From contig JAHITX010000123.1 in assembly GCA_018817425.1 (NCBI GenBank), forward strand, positions 62,001 to 126,000: a DNA stretch of 64,000 nucleotides, written 5' to 3'. Source of the stretch: Pseudomonadota bacterium (GTDB lineage: Bacteria > Desulfobacterota > Desulfobacteria > Desulfobacterales > RPRI01). The position numbers were made by a program, and so were the translations under genes. Shown here piece after piece: positions 10,271-19,298 of the stretch. Below the pieces are notes generated by a model. It was given only the letters and a program-made list of their open reading frames with translations. It was not told the origin of the DNA and did no database searches. How positions within the stretch are numbered: position 1 is the stretch's first letter; each line of letters starts with the position of its first letter.

Positions 10271-10281
10271 AGTTGCTAAAA

Positions 10282-10530
10282 TCAAGCCTTTCCGCAACAG
10301 CTTCCCGGTCCGGAACACTGAGCCTGGTTGGGTGAATTACCGCAGCAAGCCGTGTCTTTTGAACCTGGAAATTTCCCCGCCTGCTGGCCCATATAAGATG
10401 AAGGCTTAGAAAGTTGCTTCTCCATACTTTTGCTGCCGCAATATTTACATAATGGCAAATCTTTATCAGCAACAATCAGAATTTCGGTTGTTTTACCACA
10501 ATCCAGGCAAAGATAATCAAATAACGGCAT
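10282..10530 (-). CDS. FmdB-type zinc-ribbon protein
   Basis: 82 aa. The N-terminal half matches the FmdB/CxxC zinc-ribbon family: MPLFDYLCLDCGKTTEIL with a second pair CKYCGS. The tail carries extra cysteines (ACCGNSP, CSGPGSCCGKA), which could bind metal. An AAGGAG ribosome site precedes the ATG. It faces the hybrid kinase gene tail to tail with only 11 bp between them. Members of this family are small regulatory proteins of uncertain role, some linked to formamidase or amide metabolism. Confidence 0.8.
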   Translation of the reverse strand: MPLFDYLCLDCGKTTEILIVADKDLPLCKYCGSKSMEKQLSKPSSYMGQQAGKFPGSKDTACCGNSPNQAQCSGPGSCCGKA

Positions 10531-10545
10531 ATAAAAAACTCCTTT

Positions 10546-11373
10546 TTAAAATATATATTTTGCTCCTGCAAAGCCAGGTTCAACATAATGCTCAAATGCT
10601 GTTTTCAATACCTTCATTGCATTATCACCTGTACAGTGACAAGGGTGCAAGTCCATCGGTAAAAACGACTGTAATGCGGAAATGGTCATATCAATACGTT
10701 TTTTATCTGCATGAAGCAGATGAAAGCCCCCGATAACCGATAATATCTTCTTTCCCTTGTTCAAACGCGAAATATGGTTTAAAGTATTTATCAATCCGGA
10801 ATGGCAGCAACCCACAAATACTACAAGACCCTTTTCTGTATTAATCCACAAAGCAAGATCATCATCAATCAAATCTTCATATAATCCCTGCGGATCAAGA
10901 TAAAACGCCCCCCCGGTATCCTCATAGCTTGTTTCCCTCGGTATTGGACATGCTATGCCGATGTTTTCATTAATTAACACAGTTTGGGTAACCCAGTTTA
11001 TATTTTGGGGAGGTAAATTTAAAACAGCCTTCATAGAGTCCGGCTGGATATTTATCAGTCTTGCCTTGCCATCACTTATGACATACCGGTTTTTCATAAC
11101 TGCAGGATTACAATAAACAGTAAGGTTTTTAGAGTTTTCTGTAACCCGGGAAACTCCACCGGTATGATCAAAGTGGCCATGACTTAATACCAGAATTTCG
11201 GTAAGACCCAGATCTACCCCCAGTGTATCTGCATTAGATGCAAGTGCGCCTCCCATTCCGGTATCAAATAAAATCCGTTCTTTTCCGGTTTCTATCCATA
11301 AAGAAAAGCCGTGTTCCGCCAACAACCCTTCAGCAGCCCGGTTATCCACTAATATTGTAACTTTAATTTTCAT
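10546..11373 (-). CDS. Metallo-beta-lactamase-fold hydrolase
   Basis: About 275 aa. The metal motif is LSHGHFDHTGG near residue 70, with further ligands in VGCCHSG and HPCHCTG. It matches the family often annotated as dihydropterin-ribofuranosylaminobenzene phosphate synthase-like MBL proteins found with archaeal-type or anaerobic metabolism. The start is placed at the ATG at 11373 (MKIKVTILV), not at the upstream TTG, because the conserved fold begins there. It overlaps the upstream gene's stop by 11 bp, suggesting translational coupling. Substrate unknown. Confidence 0.8.
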   Translation of the reverse strand: MKIKVTILVDNRAAEGLLAEHGFSLWIETGKERILFDTGMGGALASNADTLGVDLGLTEILVLSHGHFDHTGGVSRVTENSKNLTVYCNPAVMKNRYVISDGKARLINIQPDSMKAVLNLPPQNINWVTQTVLINENIGIACPIPRETSYEDTGGAFYLDPQGLYEDLIDDDLALWINTEKGLVVFVGCCHSGLINTLNHISRLNKGKKILSVIGGFHLLHADKKRIDMTISALQSFLPMDLHPCHCTGDNAMKVLKTAFEHYVEPGFAGAKYIF

Positions 11374-11839
11374 ATCCCGTTTCAATTATGTGTTCACAAT
11401 AGCTGTCCCCTGCCGGAATGGATTTTCCAATATAGTATTTCAATTTCGGATTCAATACTTCCACAACTGTTTTTTCCATAGTGGTATGGGCTAAACACAT
11501 TTTGGGGTCTTTGAAATTAAGAGGGCAATGATCGGCTCTGATTACTGCCCTTGTTTTGCTAAGTTCCACAAGACCTGTATCATCCTTGCCCCATGCCACT
11601 GTTTCAAAAATTCTTAATATAAAACCTGCAATTGATTCAAGATCACGATTTTCCAGTCTCTTTTTTGCTCTTGCAGCTATATCCAGACCATATTCACGGC
11701 TCATTTCAGATATTAGTTTTAAGCCTTCATCACCAAATTTATTGTAAATAAAATCATAATTACTTCGCAGCCTTGAATACAGGCCACTTACCGCACTTCT
11801 ATAGATCTGTTCAAGAGAGCGTTCACTGTTATCTTTCAT
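11363..11839 (-). CDS. ATC-hydrolase-like / DUF6125-type protein
   Basis: About 158 aa, cytoplasmic. The C-terminal half has the pattern CLAHTTMEKTVVEVLNP followed by YCEHIIE, reminiscent of L-2-amino-thiazoline-4-carboxylate hydrolase-like proteins (DUF6125); the assignment is tentative. The ATG at 11839 is chosen because the longer reading start at 11866 is a TTG inside the MITE element. Before the insertion this ATG would have sat two bases after the stop codon of the DUF364 gene, so the two were adjacent operon genes. Overlaps the metallo-hydrolase gene. Confidence 0.65.
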   Translation of the reverse strand: MKDNSERSLEQIYRSAVSGLYSRLRSNYDFIYNKFGDEGLKLISEMSREYGLDIAARAKKRLENRDLESIAGFILRIFETVAWGKDDTGLVELSKTRAVIRADHCPLNFKDPKMCLAHTTMEKTVVEVLNPKLKYYIGKSIPAGDSYCEHIIETGYEN

Positions 11840-11853
11840 ATTATTTATCTTTC

Positions 11854-12016
11854 GAGCCACTTTCAAAACGTTTCAGTTTGGTCAAGGTCAAGGCGGGTGA
11901 AAATTTTAACCGCAGGAATACATAGAGTATTTCGAGGATAGCGCAATGCTTCACTACGTGCAAAATTTTCATCCAACGCTGAGATCGGCCAAAATGGGGC
12001 GTTTTGAAACTGGCTC
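11854..12016 (+). mobile_element. MITE-like element, copy 2 (163 bp, forward, long core)
   Basis: Same termini as copy 1, flanked by the direct repeat TTTC (11850-11853 and 12017-12020). It carries about 21 extra bases in the core, including GCTTCACTACGTG, which is also present in copy 5. It inserted into the 3' end of the DUF364 gene and supplies its present stop codon. Confidence 0.9.
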
Positions 12017-12814
12017 TTTCATCATTGTAAAAAGCCTTATAGAGCCTGTTCTTTTTAACTGCCTGAAATTAGTACCCTCGCTTATATGTTTTAAAGCAAT
12101 ATTTATATCCGTTACTTTACTACCTGATATAATATCAAACCCGAAATCAAATATTACTTCGTTCATCGGAGTAGTTGGTCCCAAAAGCATTTTCAAGCTG
12201 TGTTGCGGGCATAATTTTAATAAATTCTGTAAGGTATGGTTTACCAATGTTGTGCTGGATATGGCTATAATATCTGATTGTGGAAGATATTTTTCGGCAC
12301 TATCTTCAGGATAATCACCTTTTATCGCTCTTTTTTCAATAACCCACAGATTCTTTGCCGTTTTCCTTAAAGCATCGGTAAAAGGGAAATGTCCTATAAC
12401 GGAAACATTTTTATTTTGACCATATTTTAATAATAACTCACCGGCATTGACATCAACAGTTTTTGATTCGTTAATTTCATTTAATGAATTTACAGCAGCA
12501 AGTCCTAATGAAGCTTTCGATATATCATCTGAAAAACAATATTGTGCAAGTTCCATTGCAGTCATATCTGTAAGTGACACAGGGGTAATTTCTTCTCTTG
12601 CCTCGTGAGCACAGTGCTCGCCTATCATTGTAGATGAAAGCCCGCAATACCTGCTTACTACAGCAGTCCAGTGAAGACCTATTCTTACTTCCTTTATTTT
12701 CTCATCACCATCCAGACTGTCAATAATGGCTCTTAAAATATACTGTCCATTCATGTTTTGAATGCTGCTGTCTTTTAGCGTAGTTTCATCCAAATTATTT
12801 AATTCCCCTTGCAT
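11969..12814 (-). CDS. DUF364 (putative heavy-metal chelation) protein with MITE-encoded tail
   Basis: About 281 aa. Matches the DUF4213/DUF364 family, whose members occur near molybdenum, nickel or iron metabolism genes: VGLHW-type N-terminal part (IGLHWTAVVS), VIGHFPFT, ISSTTLVNHT, LLGPTTPMNE. The last residues after FTMMKE (PVSKRPILADLSVG) are encoded by the MITE. If one TSD and the element are removed the frame reads MMKDK then stop, immediately followed by the next gene. The start at ATG 12814 has no good ribosome site and lies 4 bp from a palindromic repeat, so both ends of the gene may have been disturbed. Whether it is still functional is unknown. Confidence 0.75.
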   Translation of the reverse strand: MQGELNNLDETTLKDSSIQNMNGQYILRAIIDSLDGDEKIKEVRIGLHWTAVVSRYCGLSSTMIGEHCAHEAREEITPVSLTDMTAMELAQYCFSDDISKASLGLAAVNSLNEINESKTVDVNAGELLLKYGQNKNVSVIGHFPFTDALRKTAKNLWVIEKRAIKGDYPEDSAEKYLPQSDIIAISSTTLVNHTLQNLLKLCPQHSLKMLLGPTTPMNEVIFDFGFDIISGSKVTDINIALKHISEGTNFRQLKRTGSIRLFTMMKEPVSKRPILADLSVG

Positions 12815-12817
12815 CCA

Positions 12818-12861
12818 GTAGAGACGCAAAATCTTGCGTCTCCAAAATCTTGCGTCTCTAC
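12818..12861. repeat. REP-like palindrome (GTAGAGACGCAA type)
   Basis: GTAGAGACGCAA at 12818-12829 is perfectly complementary to TTGCGTCTCTAC at 12850-12861. The right arm unit TTGCGTCTC is duplicated (12834-12842 and 12850-12858), and a decayed third unit (TTACGTCTC) follows. It sits directly upstream of the DUF364 start. Such palindromes are typical partners of RAYT transposases, and a RAYT relic is present at 35.7 kb. Confidence 0.7.
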
Positions 12862-12945
12862 GACCTTACGTCTCTATAATATCGTGTCCATAAAATTCTG
12901 CATCTTTACAAACATGTGCCTACATAAATATAGGGCAGTTTCTGT

Positions 12946-13746
12946 TCACGAAGGTTCATTGTAATAATGCATGATCGCTTCCAAAACACTTCCGCCTATG
13001 GCACGAGCCTTTTCAGTAATAGTATAACAATATTCTTTATCGCTTCTCGGATCGATGTCTCCTATCTTTTCATTTTCCGTTACATCAATTTCGCGTATAA
13101 GCCCGCGAAGTATTCCATCAATAGCTGACGGCACCGGAGTTTTGTCCACAAAAAGTATAATATCGTCTTTGTTGATTTCATCTCCAAGTCGTTTAACATG
13201 CTTTACCTTGCCTTTATGAGGCGCACGCAATACCCGTTCTTTGGTGTAGCCTTTTGTCGGACCGGGAATACCTGTATGCGGTTCAGCCGAACCATTGTAA
13301 ATGAGCCTGCCAAGATTATGACCTCTGTTGCTTTCAATGATTACATGGGCGTTCTGGGATGCAGTAAAGCCCGGCCCAACACCTATAACCAGAGGTGCTT
13401 CATCAATTTTAGTTTTTGTAGTTCGCTTCGCCATTATTGCATCAACTACTATATCAGGCTTTATTTCACTGATAATGGTCCATGAGGGATCTACAATTAC
13501 CGCAATATTTTCTCTACCCCATACTTTATTAACTTCATCATAATTTACTATATATTCAGCCTTTACACCTTCAACTTCTTTTGTGTTCTCATATACGGCC
13601 TCGGAAAAAGCCACCATTCTTCTTACAGTAACCGGTTTTGGAATCTCGGTCATAACAATTTTTTTTAAATTCGACATATATAGTCTGCAAGCAATTCCAG
13701 TAGCCATCTCACCTGCACCCTTTATCAATATTTTAAGATCTTTCAC
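12946..13746 (-). CDS. yqeB: Selenium-dependent molybdenum hydroxylase system protein (YqeB/EF2563 family)
   Basis: 266 aa. Matches the EF2563/YqeB family found in gene sets for selenium-dependent molybdenum hydroxylases: N-terminal [15 protein letters not shown], central VIGVGPGFTA with NRGHNLGRLI, and HTGIPGPTKGYT. The start is a GTG at 13746 with an AAGGGGG ribosome site 10 bp upstream. Its presence supports selenium use by the organism, consistent with the selenocysteine gene at 26.9 kb. Its exact biochemical step is not established. Separated from the DUF364 gene by about 130 bp that include the REP-like palindrome. Confidence 0.85.
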   Translation of the reverse strand: MKDLKILIKGAGEMATGIACRLYMSNLKKIVMTEIPKPVTVRRMVAFSEAVYENTKEVEGVKAEYIVNYDEVNKVWGRENIAVIVDPSWTIISEIKPDIVVDAIMAKRTTKTKIDEAPLVIGVGPGFTASQNAHVIIESNRGHNLGRLIYNGSAEPHTGIPGPTKGYTKERVLRAPHKGKVKHVKRLGDEINKDDIILFVDKTPVPSAIDGILRGLIREIDVTENEKIGDIDPRSDKEYCYTITEKARAIGGSVLEAIMHYYNEPS

Positions 13747-13909
13747 CTATCCAAGCCCCCTTAACTGGTAGATTCCTGCTCTATTAAATATCTTTTAAAA
13801 TAATCAGCATTAATTATGCCACATTCATTAAATGTCAATAATTTGTTGATATATAATCGATTTATATAGATATGTTTGTTTTAATGTGAAAAGCAGATAT
13901 AAATGATAA

Positions 13910-13933
13910 GCGCATATATTTGCATATATGCGC
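13910..13933 (-). terminator. Perfect 10-bp hairpin downstream of tex
   Basis: GCGCATATAT at 13910-13919 and ATATATGCGC at 13924-13933 pair perfectly around a TTGC loop, 77 bp after the tex stop. No clear run of T follows on the minus strand, so this may be a weak terminator or another structured element. Confidence 0.4.
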
Positions 13934-14009
13934 TGTTTGCTATACATGGAATTGCATTGATGCAATGTATTAATATCAAAGAATTTCTTGCTGCAATATT
14001 TTATCAGGT

Positions 14010-16283
14010 TCACTTTTTAGGAATATCTAATAGTTTTTCAAATGGATTATTAAATGGAGTATTTTTCGGTTTTACGGGTTGCGCCGGTTTTTTAATAAAT
14101 TTTTTCCCTTTTATTTCTTCAGTGGAGTTTTCAGATTTTATTTTTTTACCAGGAACTTTTTTCAAAGAAAGTGAAATTCTTTTTCTGTCAACATCAACCT
14201 CTATTACCGTTGCCATGACTTTCTGGTGAACTTTTACTACATCGCCCGGATTTTTAATAAACCTGTCCGATAGTTCGCTTACATGCACAAGACCATCCTG
14301 GTGAACTCCTACATCCACAAACGCACCAAATGCCGTAACATTTGTAACAATACCCGGAAGCTTCATACCGGCTCTTAAGTCTTCCATCTTTTCAACTCCG
14401 CTTTCAAAAGCAAATTCCTCAAGTTCTTTGCGAGGATCACGTCCCGGTTTGGCAAGTTCTTCCACTATATCGTTTAAGGTAGGAATGCCGACTTCTTCCG
14501 TTACGTATTTTGAAATATCTATATTGCTTCTTTTTGAAGAATCATTTATCAAATCTTCCACCACACAGGATAGATCTTCAGCCATTTTATACACAATATG
14601 ATAACTTTCAGGATGTACTGCGCTTGTGTCAAGAGGATTATCTCCTTGGATTATTCTTAAAAATCCTGCCGATTGTTCAAATGCTTTTGCTCCAAGCCTT
14701 GGTATTTTTTTAAGCTCTTTTCTTGATTTAAACGGTCCGTTTTCATTTCTGTATGTAATAATGTTTTTTGCAAGCTGAGGGCCAAGTCCTGAAACATAGG
14801 TAAGAAGCTGAACACTTGCCCTGTTCACATCCACTCCGACTTTATTAACACAGCTTATTACAACATCATCAAGAGATTTCTTAAGAGCGCTTTGATCAAC
14901 ATCGTGCTGATACTGGCCGACTCCGATTGACTTAGGATCTATTTTAACAAGCTCTGAAAGAGGGTCCATAAGTCTTCTTCCTATTGATACGGAACCCCTT
15001 ACAGTTAAATCAAGATCGGGAAACTCGTCTCTTGCAGTTTCAGAAGCAGAGTAAATTGATGCTCCGCTTTCGTTAACCATAATAACCATAATTTTCCTTG
15101 AAAAATCAATGTTTTTACAAAATGATTCCGTTTCCCTGCCCGCTGTGCCGTTTCCAATAGCTATGGCTTCAATTTCAAAACGTTCACAAAGTTCCTTTGT
15201 TTTTACAATGGCTTCTTTTTCGCCTTTTTCGGAAAAATGGGGATAAATTGTATCATGATGTAGAAGTTTTCCCTGCCGGTCAAGACAAACAACTTTGCAC
15301 CCGGTTCTGAATCCCGGGTCAATTCCCATTACCCGCTTTGCTCCAAGAGGCGGGGATAAAAGCAGATGACGAAGGTTTTCAGTAAAAACCCTTATTGCTT
15401 CCAGATCAGCCTTTTCCTTGGTAAGAAGTCTTGCTTCAGTTTCCATTGATCGTGAAAGCAATCTCTTATAGCTGTCATGAACTGCAATTCTCACCTGATC
15501 GGAATCTTTGCCGTCGGTTTTAACAAAGAGTTTTTCAAGCAAATTAATTGCATCTTCTTCATTTGGTGCAAGCGTTAAATTAAGAATATCTTCTTTTTCT
15601 CCCCTTCGCATTGCAAGTACTCTATGTGAAGGAGCAGAAAACGCAGGTTCATTCCAGTCATAATAATCCTTATATTTTATGCCGTCCTGTTCTTTGCCGC
15701 CTGCTACTTTACTTACAAACATGCCTTTTGAAGAAAAAAGATTCCTTAAAGATGAACGCGCCTGTTGATCTTCATTAACTATTTCAGCGATTATATCCCT
15801 TGCGCCTGAAAGTGCGTCTTCAACAGTCTCAACTCCCTTTTCTATATCAATAAATGATTCTGCTTCCGTATAAGGATCTGCTCCTTCCTGTGCAAAAATA
15901 ATCATGGCAAGCGGCTCAAGCCCTTTCTCCTTTGCAATAGCCGCTTTCGTCCGCCGTTTCGGTTTAAATGGAAGATAAATATCTTCTAAAACTGCTATCG
16001 TTGGAGCAGCCATTACTTTTTCACGAAGTTCATCTGTAAGATGGCCATGTTGTTCCAATGATTTTAAAACAGCTTCTTTTCTGTTATCCAGTTCTTCAAG
16101 TCTTTTCAGCATATCTCTTATGTCAGTAATTACTACTTCATCAAGACTTTCAGTAGCTTCTTTCCTGTATCGCGCAATAAAAGGGACAGTGCCTCCTTCT
16201 TCAAGCAATGTTGAAACAGCTCCAACCTGCGATAATTTCAAACTCAGTTCACTTGCAATATTCGATATATGTGTTTCGTTCAT
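14010..16283 (-). CDS. tex: Tex-family RNA-binding transcription accessory protein
   Basis: 757 aa, full length for Tex. Visible parts: N-terminal helical region (VPFIARYRKEATESLDE), YqgF/RNase H-like domain (MGIDPGFRTGCKVV), helix-hairpin-helix region (ASVQLLTYVSGLGPQLA), and a C-terminal S1 RNA-binding domain (GIVTNVTAFGAFVDVG, HVSELS) ending in a basic tail. Known Tex proteins bind nucleic acids and affect transcription. The gene stands alone between a MITE copy and a hairpin. Confidence 0.97.
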   Translation of the reverse strand: MNETHISNIASELSLKLSQVGAVSTLLEEGGTVPFIARYRKEATESLDEVVITDIRDMLKRLEELDNRKEAVLKSLEQHGHLTDELREKVMAAPTIAVLEDIYLPFKPKRRTKAAIAKEKGLEPLAMIIFAQEGADPYTEAESFIDIEKGVETVEDALSGARDIIAEIVNEDQQARSSLRNLFSSKGMFVSKVAGGKEQDGIKYKDYYDWNEPAFSAPSHRVLAMRRGEKEDILNLTLAPNEEDAINLLEKLFVKTDGKDSDQVRIAVHDSYKRLLSRSMETEARLLTKEKADLEAIRVFTENLRHLLLSPPLGAKRVMGIDPGFRTGCKVVCLDRQGKLLHHDTIYPHFSEKGEKEAIVKTKELCERFEIEAIAIGNGTAGRETESFCKNIDFSRKIMVIMVNESGASIYSASETARDEFPDLDLTVRGSVSIGRRLMDPLSELVKIDPKSIGVGQYQHDVDQSALKKSLDDVVISCVNKVGVDVNRASVQLLTYVSGLGPQLAKNIITYRNENGPFKSRKELKKIPRLGAKAFEQSAGFLRIIQGDNPLDTSAVHPESYHIVYKMAEDLSCVVEDLINDSSKRSNIDISKYVTEEVGIPTLNDIVEELAKPGRDPRKELEEFAFESGVEKMEDLRAGMKLPGIVTNVTAFGAFVDVGVHQDGLVHVSELSDRFIKNPGDVVKVHQKVMATVIEVDVDRKRISLSLKKVPGKKIKSENSTEEIKGKKFIKKPAQPVKPKNTPFNNPFEKLLDIPKK

Positions 16284-16380
16284 TTATTCCCTTATTTTCA
16301 CACTGTATTTTTTAAGATATGTTGTATGATTTAATGAATTGTGAAAGAAGATTCTTCTTTTTATGAAAAGACATACTTCA

Positions 16381-16522
16381 GAGCCACTTTCAAAACGTTT
16401 CAGTTTGGTCAAGCTCAAGGCGGGAGAAAATTTCAACCACAGGAATACATTAAGTATTTCGAGGATTGAAATTTGAGCCCAACGCAGAGATCGGCCAAAA
16501 TGGGGCGTTTTGAAACTGGCTC
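16381..16522 (+). mobile_element. MITE-like element, copy 3 (142 bp, forward)
   Basis: Terminal inverted repeats as in copy 1, flanked by TTCA on both sides (16377-16380 and 16523-16526). Nearly identical to copy 4 (a handful of differences over 142 bp), indicating recent spread. The stop codon of the minus-strand gene beside it lies within the right TTCA repeat. Confidence 0.9.
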
Positions 16523-16523
16523 T

Positions 16524-16967
16524 TCAATTTGACTTTATCTTGGTTCTGTTCAGTCTAATAATTGCATCTTTAAATGAAATATGTTCACCTTGATTACCAT
16601 AATTTTTATAAGGAACAACGCTGGGTTTTTTATGAACAATTCTTGCAATTCCTTCCCTGAAACTGAAAAATTTTTCCTCATCCTTCTTTGAAAGATATGG
16701 CTCTACTGCGGAAGATATCTTTATTTCACCTTTTTGATCATCAGCAATTGGTTCAAATATGAAGCCGTCTTTTGCCGGAATGGCTCTTACTTTTATATTT
16801 ATTGTTCCGTTTTCAGGTTTTGCGCCAGTTTGGGCTATAGCTTCCCGGCAGAACCTGTTTAACTCATCTATCCTGTTTTTAACCATAGGTTCATTGCCGG
16901 CTGATAATGGCAATGAAATTAATATTGTAAAGGATAAAACCATAAGAAATATTAAGATTTTATTCAT
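16524..16967 (-). CDS. Small secreted protein of unknown function
   Basis: 147 aa with a clear signal peptide (hydrophobic stretch IFLMVLSFTILISLPLSAG, cleavage likely after LSAG) and an AAGGAGG ribosome site 5 bp before the ATG. The mature part is mixed charged, without cysteine pairs beyond one Cys in RFCREA, and no domain is recognised. The reading frame ends in the target-site repeat of MITE copy 3, so the insertion left the coding sequence intact. An exported or periplasmic location is inferred. Confidence 0.75.
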   Translation of the reverse strand: MNKILIFLMVLSFTILISLPLSAGNEPMVKNRIDELNRFCREAIAQTGAKPENGTINIKVRAIPAKDGFIFEPIADDQKGEIKISSAVEPYLSKKDEEKFFSFREGIARIVHKKPSVVPYKNYGNQGEHISFKDAIIRLNRTKIKSN

Positions 16968-17379
16968 ACAGCCTCCTTATTTATTGTATGGACAATAATT
17001 TATTATATGTAAAAGTTTGATGTCTTGCTTTGTACAATATCATTACTGTTTATTTCGGTCAATTTATTGTTTGTTTTAAGCGCTTTTCAGGCTTACGGCG
17101 TTATTTTAATGGCTATGGCTATATCGGTTTAAAAGGATAAATTGGGCTGCATATGCATATCTCGAAGATGCATGACAATAAAGAAGACAGAAGCAGATTC
17201 AATAGTTTAATAGAATCTTTCTTTCTTGAAAGAAAACAACCGGAATCACTTCAATGAAATAAAATGCTTTTTATGTATTATGTATCTACAAGTCTTTAAT
17301 GGTGGGTAGTTGTCAGAATAGAGTATAGCAGATGGAAAGAGAGGAACAAATTTCCCAGTTGTGAGGGAACCGTGTATGA

Positions 17380-17571
17380 GTTGAATATAGTGGAAGTAAT
17401 TACTATAGTGCCGCACTCATATCGCAGGCTGATTACCTGGAACAAAAAATCGGTATTTTTTTTGTCGATAGCGATGATACTGTCAATCGAGTCAAGAAAA
17501 TGACGCTTTATAATATTTATCCTTCTTTTCTTGTGAGATATGTTTTTGTCAATTCACAAGCCGGTTCCTAA
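17380..17571 (+). pseudogene. Orphan coding fragment, unrecognised
   Basis: A 63-residue open frame without a start codon, preceded in frame by TGA, looks protein-like (ADYLEQKIGIFFVD, YNIYPSFLVRYVFV) and ends at a TAA. It may be the C-terminal remnant of a decayed gene. The 16968-17379 stretch upstream shows no gene. Confidence 0.3.
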
Positions 17572-17682
17572 ACCTCAACACCTTAAAAACATTCGATTCT
17601 TATCACTCTCCAACCTTTGAATCGTTAACCATTGTGCTGTGAACCTGAGTAGCTACAATATATTTTATCGTCTGATATAGAA

Positions 17683-17699
17683 TTGGCACGATTTCTGCC
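17683..17699 (+). promoter_or_regulatory. Sigma-54 (-24/-12) promoter
   Basis: TTGGCACGATTTCTGCC has GG at 17685-17686 and GC at 17697-17698 separated by exactly 10 bp, with the TGGCACG -24 box intact. Transcription would start near 17710, about 120 bp before the diguanylate cyclase ATG. Confidence 0.7.
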
Positions 17700-17831
17700 T
17701 AATAGTATATTGATCTTTTTATGCAGATCATATCAATATTGTTTTGATTGGTATTTTTGGGTTCAATTTTAAAAAAATAAATTTCTGACAACTTATTATC
17801 TTGTCTTAATTAAGAGAGGAAAAATATAAAA

Positions 17832-19187
17832 ATGGGAGAAGAAATCCAGGCTAAATACGATAGCCTGAAAAAAGAATATTTATCCCTTGAAACAGTTTGT
17901 CAAAATGAAAAAGAATGTCTCTTGAAAATTATAAGCACCTTGGGACTCATTGTTGATATTATTCCGAAATATAGTGATAAATATCGGGAAATCAAACAAC
18001 TGCTAAAGGATGATGATACTATCTTGTCTATAGATAGTATTTCCAAGAAGACAAGCATTTTAAGAAGAAGCATATTTGAAGAAGAAACCAAGGCAGCCGA
18101 TGAATCCATTGCAGGTAAGAAGGGAAGCCATGATAAGCAATTATTAGAACCATACAAAGTCTTAGACAGGGTTGCCTATGTCCTTACGGATAATTTTTAT
18201 CCTTTAAACGATGAAATGAAACAACTATCAGAGACTGTCCGTATTAACTACAAAAATGGTGTGTTACCAAAGGAGTTTAATAAAGATAAAGAACGCTTGC
18301 TGGACTATATTTATAAGCTGAAAGGAAAAATTTCAGAAGACTTCAAACATAACAGCAAAACATTTTTAAACTTTTTTACGCAAGTCACAGAATTGGAAAA
18401 AATATTAACATCAGAGCTTGATGAAGGTGGAAAAGTCGAAGGTTTTGAGGAATTCGAGAAAAAAATTAATAATGAGGTAGGTTCGATTGTAAGTTCCTTT
18501 AGCATATATTCCACAATCAACGATGTCAAAAATGAAGTCCTGAACAGGCTTTCAAATATTAAACAGATGTTAGCCAAAAAAAAGAAGGAAGAGGAAGATA
18601 AATCTCAAAAGGCTCAGAAAAAGATTCACTGGCTTCGAAAAAAAATTTCCCTGGCTGAAGTTGAGGTTCAGACTCTGTCAAAAAAAGCCAATCAGTTTAA
18701 GGAGGAGGCAAACAAAGACGGTCTTACGGGTTTGTATAACCGGAAAGCCTTTGATATGAAAATTTTAGAATTACTTGAATCTCTAAATCAAGGCGGAGCC
18801 GCATTTTTGATGGTAATGTTTGATGTGGATAATTTTAAATGGATTAATGATACTTATGGCCATGTGGCAGGAGACAGAGTCCTGCAAAAAGTAGCAGCAA
18901 CACTCACTAAAACCTTTCGTAAAGATGAATTCATAGCCCGATACGGAGGTGATGAATTTGCAGTCATAATTGAAAACATGCCGGAAGCCATGGCTCAGGA
19001 AAGAATTTTGTCTTTTAATGAAAGCTTCAGCAAGACGCGGTTCTTTTCCAACAAAGAAGATATTGTGCAGATCAGTGTTTCAGCAGGAATTTCATCGGCT
19101 GCCATTGGAGATAATCCGGATGAACTTATCCACAATGCCGATATCGCAATGTATGAGGTTAAAAAGAACCGCAGCAATAAATTATAA
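17832..19187 (+). CDS. Diguanylate cyclase (GGDEF)
   Basis: 451 aa. The C-terminal GGDEF domain is complete: DGLTGLYNRKAF entry motif, DVDNFKWINDTYGH, and the catalytic GGDEF at residues 372-376, so it should make c-di-GMP. The N-terminal 280 residues are helical and rich in Lys/Glu with a coiled coil (KKKKEEEDKSQKAQKK) and no transmembrane segment, resembling the N-terminal region of single-domain cytoplasmic cyclases of this type. No clear RxxD inhibitory site was seen just before GGDEF. Strong AGAGAGG ribosome site. The sigma-54 promoter upstream implies enhancer-dependent expression. Confidence 0.92.
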   Translation: MGEEIQAKYDSLKKEYLSLETVCQNEKECLLKIISTLGLIVDIIPKYSDKYREIKQLLKDDDTILSIDSISKKTSILRRSIFEEETKAADESIAGKKGSHDKQLLEPYKVLDRVAYVLTDNFYPLNDEMKQLSETVRINYKNGVLPKEFNKDKERLLDYIYKLKGKISEDFKHNSKTFLNFFTQVTELEKILTSELDEGGKVEGFEEFEKKINNEVGSIVSSFSIYSTINDVKNEVLNRLSNIKQMLAKKKKEEEDKSQKAQKKIHWLRKKISLAEVEVQTLSKKANQFKEEANKDGLTGLYNRKAFDMKILELLESLNQGGAAFLMVMFDVDNFKWINDTYGHVAGDRVLQKVAATLTKTFRKDEFIARYGGDEFAVIIENMPEAMAQERILSFNESFSKTRFFSNKEDIVQISVSAGISSAAIGDNPDELIHNADIAMYEVKKNRSNKL

Positions 19188-19298
19188 TTCCTTAATTCGT
19201 TATTACTCACCTCCACACAAGCAAAATAAGAAAGAAAACTGACTGTTACATCCAGTTTCTTCTTTGTTAATATATAGCTTTGTGTTATAAACTCAAAT

